This document shows, one piece after another, positions 37,233 through 45,090 of a stretch of DNA of 64,000 nt. A program made the translations under genes and the position numbers. Location: NCBI RefSeq assembly GCF_000187995.2, contig NZ_AEUW02000001.1, positions 1,852,986 to 1,916,985 on the forward strand. The letters run 5' to 3'. Below the pieces are notes generated by a model. It was given only the letters and a program-made list of their open reading frames with translations, searched no databases and had not been told where the DNA came from. The DNA is from Streptococcus macacae NCTC 11558 (lineage in GTDB: Bacteria > Bacillota > Bacilli > Lactobacillales > Streptococcaceae). Numbering within the stretch: the first letter of the stretch is position 1; every line of letters begins with the position of its first letter.

Positions 37233-38861
37233 TTAATCAAATGGGTTGAGAGCACTTAAACCGCCAGAAATAGCGCTGCCAACACCACCTGCAGTATCTT
37301 TAGCCCAATTTTTGGTGCCATCAACACTATCAGAGACGGCTTTCCCAACATTTTTACCAGCATTGTCTACCCATTTTCCTGCTGTATCCAGACTATCTTG
37401 AAGACCTAAGAAATTGTTTTTATAAGCTGTTTCAAATCCCAAACTGGCTAAAGCGCTGGCCGCTACACCTGCTGCTGCTACACCTGCTGCTGCCCAGCCA
37501 ACAGGATTGCTTCCTAGTGCAACCGCTGCTAAAGCTGCTGTACCCGCTCCTGCTCCCCAGCTAATCCCTGTTGATAAGCCATTATGAACTGTTGCTTGTC
37601 CGACTGACTTACCATTATTAGCTATATCATCAAACATACCTAGCCCAAAACCAAGCCCTACGAGGGCTTTGCCTCCCCACTTACCAACAGAGGCTATTTT
37701 GGAACCATTACGAGCTAGCGCTTGTCCGACTCCATTTTTATTGACCAAAACAAAAGCAGTTGAAACACCTTTAGCATCAACTGTAGCAGGCCCCTTAATT
37801 CCTCCCAAAACAGAAACCAAGCCGCCTAAGCGCTGTACACCTAAACCAAGTTGTTCAACAACATTAGCATAGATATCATATTTTGTGCTGTTTTTATCGT
37901 AGTGATTCTTAACTTTGTTAACATAATCCTTGATCGCTTTCACAACGTTTATATCAACTTTTGCATTTGGATGGCTTTGAGCATAGGCTGTCAAAATTTG
38001 AACATCTTTATTCGTTAATTTCTCACCATTTTTAGCTTTTTTTACAACTGCCTCGTACTGCTCTTTTTCTTTGACTCGGCTCATTTTCTTATCAGCCGCC
38101 TTAATCACAGACTTATCAATAGTTAAACCTGGGTGCTTCTTCTTATAAGCTTCAACAGCTTTCGCTTCTTCTTCAGTAAGCTTCTCTCCTTTTTCTGCCT
38201 TAATAACAGCTGATTGGTAGTGTTGATACTGCTTATACTCTTTGTTAATCGTCTTGGTCCAGGCCAACTCCTTCTTACTGGGCAGGGTGAAAGTCCCATT
38301 AAAACCTGAGATCCCGCTTTGCAGCTGAGAAAGACCCGTATTGACCGCACTCTCTAAGCCTGCAATATCGCTGAAAAAGCCAGAAGATTTAGCATTGTAC
38401 TCCCGGAGCTTGCGCAGCTTCTCTTCCAAATCCCGCTTAGTCCCCTCATCAGCACTAATCGCCTGATCGAAAGACTGCGTATCCGCAGCGCTGTCAATGC
38501 GTTTCATAGCCGTTTTAGTCGCGCGGTTGGTAGCAAGCGTAGAGTTCAAGGCATGGATCTGAGCTGTTAAGGTCTCTTCATCCAAATCCTCATTGCCGAC
38601 ACTGGCGCGGTACTCATCCGGCAGCTTCTTGATATCGGCCTTAGCCGCCTCTGCCAGAAGGACAAAGGCTTGGGCTAAAGGTTTGACCACACTGCTGCCA
38701 TAGTTCTTGATATTACTGTAGGCCGAACCAGACAGCCTGTCTTCATTAGCCAGCTGGTCTATGGATTTGACCAGCTGTTCAAAACCGGCCTTATAATTAT
38801 CAGCAAGCGTTCCCACTGAGCTGGCTTGGGTATCAGAGCTCCCTAATACCATTTTGACCAT
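37233..38861 (-). CDS. LXG toxin, TspA-like, with glycine-zipper C terminus (left copy)
   Basis: Predicted T7SSb effector of 542 residues. The LXG targeting domain (about 1-205) is nearly identical to the three plus-strand LXG proteins. Next come two ~45-residue repeats of the form AVxKxxxGExLTxxx...AYxxxHP (about 210-310). The tip (about 385-540) is rich in Gly and Ala with hydrophobic runs such as WGAGAGTAALAAVALG, a membrane-inserting type of sequence as in TspA. No nuclease or ADP-ribosyltransferase motif is seen. DUF443-like genes follow immediately. Depolarising activity is an inference. Confidence 0.88.
   Translation of the reverse strand: MVKMVLGSSDTQASSVGTLADNYKAGFEQLVKSIDQLANEDRLSGSAYSNIKNYGSSVVKPLAQAFVLLAEAAKADIKKLPDEYRASVGNEDLDEETLTAQIHALNSTLATNRATKTAMKRIDSAADTQSFDQAISADEGTKRDLEEKLRKLREYNAKSSGFFSDIAGLESAVNTGLSQLQSGISGFNGTFTLPSKKELAWTKTINKEYKQYQHYQSAVIKAEKGEKLTEEEAKAVEAYKKKHPGLTIDKSVIKAADKKMSRVKEKEQYEAVVKKAKNGEKLTNKDVQILTAYAQSHPNAKVDINVVKAIKDYVNKVKNHYDKNSTKYDIYANVVEQLGLGVQRLGGLVSVLGGIKGPATVDAKGVSTAFVLVNKNGVGQALARNGSKIASVGKWGGKALVGLGFGLGMFDDIANNGKSVGQATVHNGLSTGISWGAGAGTAALAAVALGSNPVGWAAAGVAAAGVAASALASLGFETAYKNNFLGLQDSLDTAGKWVDNAGKNVGKAVSDSVDGTKNWAKDTAGGVGSAISGGLSALNPFD
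38246..38861 (-). repeat. Shared LXG 5' repeat, left inverted copy
   Basis: The first ~616 bp of the left LXG gene differ by only scattered substitutions from 49872-50487, 54596-55211 and 58459-59074, but lie on the opposite strand. Similarity ends at the codons for WTKTI. Confidence 0.9.
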
Positions 38862-38980
38862 AAATCATTGTCCTTTCTTATGATAATAATCTTGTTTATT
38901 GTAACACACCGCGCTATTATTCTCAAAATGAGATTTAAAAAGAGACTGTTGCCAGCCCCTTTTTACAGCTAGAACCAGAC

Positions 38981-39225
38981 CTAACCAATTTGCTTGCGCA
39001 GAATACTCAAATTAGCTTTCCAATCATAATAGCTTTTCATAAAATGAGTTTCTTCCTCATTTTTATAACTCTCAAAAATCACTTTGTCAATCTTTTCATG
39101 CTAGAAAAGAGGGGGAGGCTCAGTCTGTAACTCCCTGAATTGAGGATAAAAAACTCCTATATGATTCACATGTATATGATTTCCGTTATCGTAGTCATTA
39201 AAGTATCTACTTACAAATCTGGGAG
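38981..39225 (-). pseudogene. DUF4176-like pseudogene with an in-frame stop
   Basis: One minus-strand frame encodes VNHIGVFYPQ, then stop, HEKIDKVIFESYKNEEE and YYDWKANLSILRKQIG. This aligns with DYMGVLYPQ, FFQHDNIDQVVFEGYSDEEE and YHDWEADLTVPRKEI of the intact copies. The stop at 39101-39103 (TAG) sits where the intact genes have CAG (Gln). The 5' end is not recognisable beyond about 39225. Confidence 0.8.
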
Positions 39226-39393
39226 AGTGTACTGTTAAACTTTAACACATTTGCCTTTATTATCAAAAATATATAGCAAAATAGGCTTTATCATATATTG
39301 AAGACAGCGGAATCCTTTAGCATATAAGCTTCTTTATTATTAACAGGTATAGACGAATCAAACTTATTTCTAACGATAATCCTTAAAAAAACC

Positions 39394-39423
39394 TTGCCGT
39401 TATTAAGCGAATTGTGCTAAAAT
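39394..39423 (+). promoter_or_regulatory. esxA promoter
   Basis: TTGCCG and TAAAAT with an 18-nt spacer. The -10 is extended (TGC before it). It ends 34 nt before the esxA ATG. Confidence 0.6.
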
Positions 39424-39457
39424 AGAAGTAATCTTAAAGGAAAGGAAGGTTGTATTT

Positions 39458-39754
39458 ATGGCTGGTTTAATTAAATTGACCCCAGATGAGCTGCGTACAT
39501 CAGCAACTAAGTATACACAGGGTGCTCAAAGTGTGAATGATGTATTGACATCTCTGACAAATGAGCAAGCCGTTATCTCTGAAAACTGGGATGGTAGTGC
39601 TTTTGATGCATTTGAACAACAATTTAACGAGTTATCACCAAAAGTAAGCCAATTTGCTGAATTGCTTGAAGCAATCAACCAACAGTTAAATTCTGTTGCT
39701 GGCAATCTTGAAGAAGTTGACTCAAACATGGCTTCACAAATTGCAGGCTCATAA
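39458..39754 (+). CDS. esxA: WXG100 protein EsxA
   Basis: Secreted helical-hairpin protein of the type VII system, 98 residues, beginning MAGLIKLTPDELR with the WDGSAF turn (WxG) at about residue 44. It is the first gene of the core and has its own promoter. In other Firmicutes EsxA is both substrate and required component. AAAGGAAGG lies before the ATG. Confidence 0.97.
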   Translation: MAGLIKLTPDELRTSATKYTQGAQSVNDVLTSLTNEQAVISENWDGSAFDAFEQQFNELSPKVSQFAELLEAINQQLNSVAGNLEEVDSNMASQIAGS

Positions 39755-39765
39755 TGTTTGAAAGG

Positions 39766-39800
39766 GAGTAGGAAGGGGCTATCCCTCCTTACTCTTATTT
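39766..39800 (+). terminator. Hairpin after esxA (partial terminator)
   Basis: GAGTAGGAAGGGG and CCCTCCTTACTC form a GC-rich stem with a 4-nt loop, followed by TTATTTATT. It may let esxA be expressed above the rest of the operon. Confidence 0.6.
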
Positions 39801-39914
39801 ATTGTAAAAAATACTTTTTGGTCATGCTTTGTTGTGTGAGCTAGTTACAGTGCTCTATGTACTATAATTAGCTCAAGCAACAAAAGAGTTAATTTATATT
39901 TATCTGTTATAAGT

Positions 39915-39946
39915 ATCGCAATAGCGATCTTACTAACATGTTAGTA
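39915..39946. promoter_or_regulatory. Two adjacent palindromes upstream of esaA
   Basis: ATCGC-AATA-GCGAT (39915-39928) is followed 2 nt later by the perfect 16-bp palindrome TACTAACATGTTAGTA (39931-39946), 28 bp before the esaA ATG. A TATAAT at 39863-39868 is a possible -10 upstream. They look like operator sites for an unidentified regulator. Confidence 0.55.
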
Positions 39947-39974
39947 TCATTATGAAAAGGGAATTCAAAGGTTA

Positions 39975-42900
39975 ATGAAATTTTTAAAGTGGGAGCTTCC
40001 GAAATCTGTTAAAGTAATTGTCAATATCACTCTTGTTGCTGTGCTATTAAGCGCTGTTATTGCTTTAAATATTGTCGTCCAGAGATCCAGCAATAATAAA
40101 AGTGCTGCCAAGCAGCGTGAGCGCTTGAATGTTGCTATTGTCAATGAGGATAAAACGATAGCTGAAAAGGATAAGAGATATAATTTAGGAGCTAATTATA
40201 TCAAAACCATTGAGCGTGACAATAGCCAGAATTGGACAGTTGCTAGCCGTTCAACTGCAGAAGCTGGTTTGAAAAAAGGGAATTACCAATTAGCGATCTA
40301 CATTCCAAGTAATTTTTCTGCTAAGATTTTGGACATTAATAGTGTTATTGCCGATAAAGCAATGATCACTTATAAGGTTAATGCCAAAGGCAATACAAGA
40401 GTAGAGGCTGCAGCTAATGCGGTTGGCCGTGATGTTGTATCGGATCTTAATAGTCAGTTAGTGAATATGTATTTGGCTTCTATTCTTGGAAATCTTTATA
40501 CAGCTCAGCAAAATGCTCAAACGATTTCTAAAATACAAAATAATAACATTGGAAATTATTCTGGCAATTTATTAAAGTCCGCTACAGCCTTTCCAAGTAC
40601 CTTTCCTGCTTTAGCTTCTTTGGCTGATGGCAGTTCATCTCTTCATAGTAAATTTGCGGAAAAGCTTAATTCTGATGCCAATAAAGCTAATCTTGACAGG
40701 ATTGATAGTTCTGGTCTTTTAGGTGATTTGCGGACTTTAATATCTGACTATAGCAAAGGCAATCTTTCTTCTAAAGACTATACAAAAGATCTCATGGCAA
40801 TCAATCCTAAAAATTTGTCAGCTCAAATCAGTAATATGATTGCTGTTTTAGAAGGGGATCAAAAAGGGATAGACGCCTTATTAAAAGGTAAGGAGCCTAA
40901 TGGTCAGGAAGATAATTCTCCTTCTGATGATAAAACATTAAATGATGGCACCAGTAATTTAGAAACGGATCAAAGCAAAGCCTATAAAGAGCTCACAGAA
41001 GATCTTAACAGCCAATTGGATGGCTTAGAGGAACAGCTTGAAGCGGTGGTTAAAAAAGATGAAGAAAATCCAAACATTAAAAGTGTTAAAACGCTTGTTG
41101 AAGAAGAACTGGCTAGATATTATGGTAAAAAATTAGATACATTAGATACGATTACAGTTGCTGATGTCCTTATGGGCGAAAATAACGGCTTGTCAACAGA
41201 CCTAGAACGCTATCGAACATCAGTTAACAGCATGGTATCAAATTCTGTTAGTCTTTTGCCGGCTGATAAAGCAGCGGATCTATCAGCTGATTTAAAAGGT
41301 GTAACGGCTACAGATTATTTATCAAAAATTAGGCAGTATTCTGATGCGAATCCCGCCTCTAAATATCATTACACCTCTGCTAATACGGATCTGCTGACGA
41401 GACTTCATCATGCTGCAGAAGATGTCCGTCATTATAATACAGATGATGTTAAGGCGACAGCTAAGACTAATACGGCAGTTGCTGCCAGCTTGCGCGTTAC
41501 TGGTGATGTCAAAGTTGAATCTTGGTATGTCGTAACAGATGGTCAAGCTTCTGCTCCTGTCAGTCCTTCAGAGACGATTAATGTTGATCTCAGTAAGAAA
41601 AATGAATTTCATTATAATATCAAAACAGCTTCTTCAGAGGGAAATGTCCAAAATGACGAAGACAATAGCAGTCATCAATCGTCAGCTTCCATTCAAGTCA
41701 ATCTGGGAAATGTAACAAGCACTGAAGCGAAATCGTTTAATCTGGCTGATTATAGTTCTAAAGTTGAAAAATATGCAGCAGCAGCTCAGGAAGCCGTCGG
41801 AGCTTACAATACTGCAGGAAATCTGTTAAGGATTTACTATCCTGATGGCAGTCAGGAAAATCTGACGGATTCCTTCTTTAAGCAAAGTGCAAAAACTCTT
41901 TTAACTAATCTTTTGACTCAGGCTGTTGAAAATTCGGTAAATACTTATTCTGCTAACAGAGATGTTAATAAGACCTTGCAAAATTTGCGTTCAACTCGAG
42001 AAAAATTAGTTAAAAATATGGAAAAAATCCAGCAGACTAATGAGAAACTAAAAAAAGATATCGATGATACTTTGGGACGTTTCAAAGCAGTCTATGGAGA
42101 TGCGCAAGATGGCAAAACAGGAAGTCAAGAGCTATCTAAAGACAGCAGCAGTGCTAAGGATAAATCAGGCAAATTTTCAGGTCTATCTTCTAAAATTTCA
42201 AAGCTGATTTCGCAGTCAGAATCGTTGAAAACATCAGCAGCTTCGAATGCTAAAGCAGCTTCATCTGTTTCTTCATCATTTGCCTCTTTTAACAAGGCTG
42301 CTAAAACAGCTGAGTCTGATAGTAAGAAAATGTCAGCTGATGCACAAGAATTGATGAAGAAATTTAGGGTTGAACTAGCTCAAAGCAATGACTTTGTGAA
42401 ATCATTTGTCAGTGTTTTAGATAAAGCTTATAAGAATGGTGTGCCTAACGAAGCGCTGTTAGAATTCTTATCAAGTCCAGTCGCATCAAGAACATCATCC
42501 TACAAATCAAAAGTAAATACTTACCGGCCCTTCACTTGGGTTTTACTGCTGGCTGTTATCAGTCTCTTTACTGCTTATCTATTTGCAGTACAAGATTTGA
42601 TCAAGCGCGTGAAAAACAAGTTTATCAAAGGCCTTTTAACCAATACTGATCCACTTAATGTGGGGGCACTGTCGGCTTTAGCCTTGGTAGAGGGACTAGT
42701 TCTAGGTATTATTTCAAGCAGATCAATGAATCTTGATAGAGATATGGTTCCATCTTGGATATTACTCTTTGTCCTTTGCAGTTTTCTGCTTTTACATGGG
42801 CAGTATTTCCTTTTAAAGCATATGAAAGCTCTTGGAATGGGCCTTAGCTTATATAATCTTGTCAGCTTTGTCTATTTCTCAAATGCAGTTGGTACAACAG

Positions 42901-43112
42901 TTGCAACTGCTGACTTAGCTCAAAAGCTTAAAAAGTGGAATATACTGACTTTTATGGAAACGAAATTAACGCTTTATTTTGATCATATTGCAGTGGATGC
43001 TAAATTAATATTACTCTTATTTGCTTTTGCTGTTATCATGATAATTTGTAATATGTTTATCCGTTTCCCTTGGGAAAATCAGACTTATCAAACAAAAATG
43101 ATTGAAGACTAA
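39975..43112 (+). CDS. esaA: Type VII secretion protein EsaA
   Basis: Core membrane component (YueB/Pip-like), 1045 residues. One N-terminal helix (about 14-35, VIVNITLVAVLLSAVIALNIVV) is followed by a very large extracellular region rich in Ser, Ala, Lys and coiled coil (about 36-845), and five C-terminal helices (about 855-1035). In other species it forms a surface-exposed stalk and phage receptor. AAAGG precedes the ATG. It is 2 nt from the next frame and shares an operon with essA-essC. Confidence 0.93.
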   Translation: MKFLKWELPKSVKVIVNITLVAVLLSAVIALNIVVQRSSNNKSAAKQRERLNVAIVNEDKTIAEKDKRYNLGANYIKTIERDNSQNWTVASRSTAEAGLKKGNYQLAIYIPSNFSAKILDINSVIADKAMITYKVNAKGNTRVEAAANAVGRDVVSDLNSQLVNMYLASILGNLYTAQQNAQTISKIQNNNIGNYSGNLLKSATAFPSTFPALASLADGSSSLHSKFAEKLNSDANKANLDRIDSSGLLGDLRTLISDYSKGNLSSKDYTKDLMAINPKNLSAQISNMIAVLEGDQKGIDALLKGKEPNGQEDNSPSDDKTLNDGTSNLETDQSKAYKELTEDLNSQLDGLEEQLEAVVKKDEENPNIKSVKTLVEEELARYYGKKLDTLDTITVADVLMGENNGLSTDLERYRTSVNSMVSNSVSLLPADKAADLSADLKGVTATDYLSKIRQYSDANPASKYHYTSANTDLLTRLHHAAEDVRHYNTDDVKATAKTNTAVAASLRVTGDVKVESWYVVTDGQASAPVSPSETINVDLSKKNEFHYNIKTASSEGNVQNDEDNSSHQSSASIQVNLGNVTSTEAKSFNLADYSSKVEKYAAAAQEAVGAYNTAGNLLRIYYPDGSQENLTDSFFKQSAKTLLTNLLTQAVENSVNTYSANRDVNKTLQNLRSTREKLVKNMEKIQQTNEKLKKDIDDTLGRFKAVYGDAQDGKTGSQELSKDSSSAKDKSGKFSGLSSKISKLISQSESLKTSAASNAKAASSVSSSFASFNKAAKTAESDSKKMSADAQELMKKFRVELAQSNDFVKSFVSVLDKAYKNGVPNEALLEFLSSPVASRTSSYKSKVNTYRPFTWVLLLAVISLFTAYLFAVQDLIKRVKNKFIKGLLTNTDPLNVGALSALALVEGLVLGIISSRSMNLDRDMVPSWILLFVLCSFLLLHGQYFLLKHMKALGMGLSLYNLVSFVYFSNAVGTTVATADLAQKLKKWNILTFMETKLTLYFDHIAVDAKLILLLFAFAVIMIICNMFIRFPWENQTYQTKMIED

Positions 43113-43144
43113 GCTTGCTTGCTTTAGTGAAAGAAGGTGGAGAT

Positions 43145-43621
43145 ATGAGACGTGTTTTATTGTTTGTATTGCTAATCAGCGGACTGCTGTTGTTACCATC
43201 AAGGACATCAGTGGCTGCTGTAAAAGATAATGATTTAACCTTTGATTCTGATCGCCTTTCTCAAGATAAGAAGAAAAGTTTGGGTGAACAATCTAAACGG
43301 GTCACTGATTTATTTGGAGAAGAAGATACTCAAAAATTGTCTGATAGTAAAAATGGCAAAGCTGCTTTATCCAGTCAGCAGCGGGAACTTTTTCAAAAGG
43401 GCAGAGCTGTTACAACTAGCAGCAAACAAAAAAATGGCCATCTTTTTCAATCATCTGTTAGCCATTCTGTAAGCTTGAGGGGAGATCAGCAGGATGATCA
43501 ATGGAATTTAGCTAATACGCTTATTTATACTGCGGTCATTTTATTATCAACTGGTATAGCAAGTGCTTTTACTTATCGTTTTAGTAAGAGTAAGGAGGAA
43601 ATCGATAATGCCATTTATTAA
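43145..43621 (+). CDS. essA: Type VII secretion protein EssA
   Basis: Small membrane protein of 158 residues with a signal-like N-terminal helix (RRVLLFVLLISGLLLLPS), a polar extracellular region and a second helix near the C terminus (LIYTAVILLSTGIASAFTY). The ATG at 43145 follows AGGTGGAG; a frame start at 43115 is less likely. It overlaps esaB by 14 nt. The order esaA-essA-esaB-essB-essC identifies it more firmly than its weakly conserved sequence. Confidence 0.85.
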   Translation: MRRVLLFVLLISGLLLLPSRTSVAAVKDNDLTFDSDRLSQDKKKSLGEQSKRVTDLFGEEDTQKLSDSKNGKAALSSQQRELFQKGRAVTTSSKQKNGHLFQSSVSHSVSLRGDQQDDQWNLANTLIYTAVILLSTGIASAFTYRFSKSKEEIDNAIY

Positions 43622-43844
43622 TATTAGCTTTGATCTTGGCCAGCAGGCAGTGGACCTGCGTATTCCTACTAAAGTGACGGTTAAACAGCTAAGCCATGAA
43701 TTAAGTCAAATTTTTAAAATCCCAAAGGCAGAACATGCCTATCAGCTTGTCGTGGTTAATAAAGGACTTCTCCTTTCTGAAACGGCTCTTTTGGCTGACT
43801 ATCCCATTACTACAGGTGATTATTTACGATTAGAGGAACTCTGA
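43608..43844 (+). CDS. esaB: Ubiquitin-like T7SS protein EsaB
   Basis: Cytoplasmic protein of 78 residues with a predicted YukD-type ubiquitin fold: INISFDLGQQAVDLRIPTKVTVKQL and the C-terminal TTGDYLRLEEL. Needed for T7SSb secretion in other species. AAGGAGG precedes the ATG, which lies inside the end of essA. Confidence 0.93.
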   Translation: MPFINISFDLGQQAVDLRIPTKVTVKQLSHELSQIFKIPKAEHAYQLVVVNKGLLLSETALLADYPITTGDYLRLEEL

Positions 43845-45071
43845 ATGATAGAACAGTTTAACTTTTTAGGACAGAACTTTATTTTTGAAAAAAATAAGGA
43901 TAATTGGCAGTTGGTATTGAAACGTTCAGATATTAACCTATCTCATTTAGAACAGCTCCAGCTTTTAGAAGTAGACTCTCCTCATTTTTTACCTCAAAGC
44001 TGGCATTTTGAGGATGAACACATAACCTTTACCTATCAAATTCCACCTTTAGGAGAGTCATTCAGCCATGTGAAACAGCTTAGAATGTCTGAACAATTGC
44101 GCTTTTGCCTTAATCTTTTAGAATTGAAAGACACACTTAGATACTCTTTTGGCTTTATCTTGCATCCTATCAATTTTGTCATTAGCAAAGATTTGCGTGT
44201 TCAAATAGCCTATCGCAGTCTTATGAATGCTATGATACCTCAGGCTTTAACACCGCTGGATTTTTTGCGGCAGTGTCAATCACTTATTGTCAGTCTCTTT
44301 ACTGGTGAGGATTTTCTAACATTGTATGAGGGCGGCTTAGAAGTATTAAAATTACCTCGATTTTTAGAAACAGTCCGCCAATCAGAGGATTTAGAAAAAC
44401 TTGAAGACTATCTTATGGCTCTTTATGAGGAAAAAAGAAAGGAAGAGTCAGAGACTCAGCAGCTTGTTTCTAAGTATCGCTTTAAATTTTATAAATATGC
44501 AACGATTTGGCTTACAGCACTGGCAGTCATTTTATGTTTTCCTTTGGTCTATCTTGTCTTTTTCCAAAGTCCTTTTCAAGCAAAAATGCTGCAAGCGGAT
44601 AAGTCTTTTCTCAAATTCGACTACAATGGCCTTATTGATGATTTAGATAAAGTTCCTCTGAAAAAACTGCCTTACACGCAGAAATATGAGTTAGCTTATG
44701 CTTATATCAAAGGACTGGACTTTAATGATGAACAAAGAGGTGTTGTTCTTAATAACGTGACATTAAAGTCTGATGAGCTTTATTTGGATTACTGGATTCA
44801 AATTGGGCGTGGAAATAATGGGGCTGCTGTTGATACTGCTAAGCGGCTGGATGATGTTGATTTAATTTTGTATGCTTTAGCAGAAAGTATCACAGCAACC
44901 CGTAAAGACAGCAGTCTATCTGCTAAAAAACGAGATGAAAAATTATCCCAACTGCAATCAGAATATGATCAGTATTGGGATGACCGCAAGACTGCACTTG
45001 CAGGAGGAAAAGACGGCGAACAATCGAAAGCGTCAGCGAAATCTTCCTCCTCATCTTCAAAAGGAAAGTAG
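43845..45071 (+). CDS. essB: Type VII secretion protein EssB
   Basis: Core component of 408 residues. A cytoplasmic pseudokinase-like domain (about 1-215), one membrane helix (about 217-238, WLTALAVILCFPLVYLVFF), and an extracellular helical domain ending in a Ser/Lys-rich tail. It starts directly after the esaB stop and is followed 19 nt later by essC. Confidence 0.95.
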   Translation: MIEQFNFLGQNFIFEKNKDNWQLVLKRSDINLSHLEQLQLLEVDSPHFLPQSWHFEDEHITFTYQIPPLGESFSHVKQLRMSEQLRFCLNLLELKDTLRYSFGFILHPINFVISKDLRVQIAYRSLMNAMIPQALTPLDFLRQCQSLIVSLFTGEDFLTLYEGGLEVLKLPRFLETVRQSEDLEKLEDYLMALYEEKRKEESETQQLVSKYRFKFYKYATIWLTALAVILCFPLVYLVFFQSPFQAKMLQADKSFLKFDYNGLIDDLDKVPLKKLPYTQKYELAYAYIKGLDFNDEQRGVVLNNVTLKSDELYLDYWIQIGRGNNGAAVDTAKRLDDVDLILYALAESITATRKDSSLSAKKRDEKLSQLQSEYDQYWDDRKTALAGGKDGEQSKASAKSSSSSSKGK

Positions 45072-45090
45072 GATTTAAGAAAGGAAGGCT

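Larger units (their letters stand above)
38862..39457. other. 596-bp region between the left LXG gene and esxA
   Basis: It holds a dead DUF4176-like gene on the minus strand (38981-39225) and the esxA promoter (39394-39423). The stretch 39226-39390 shows no gene. Confidence 0.7.
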
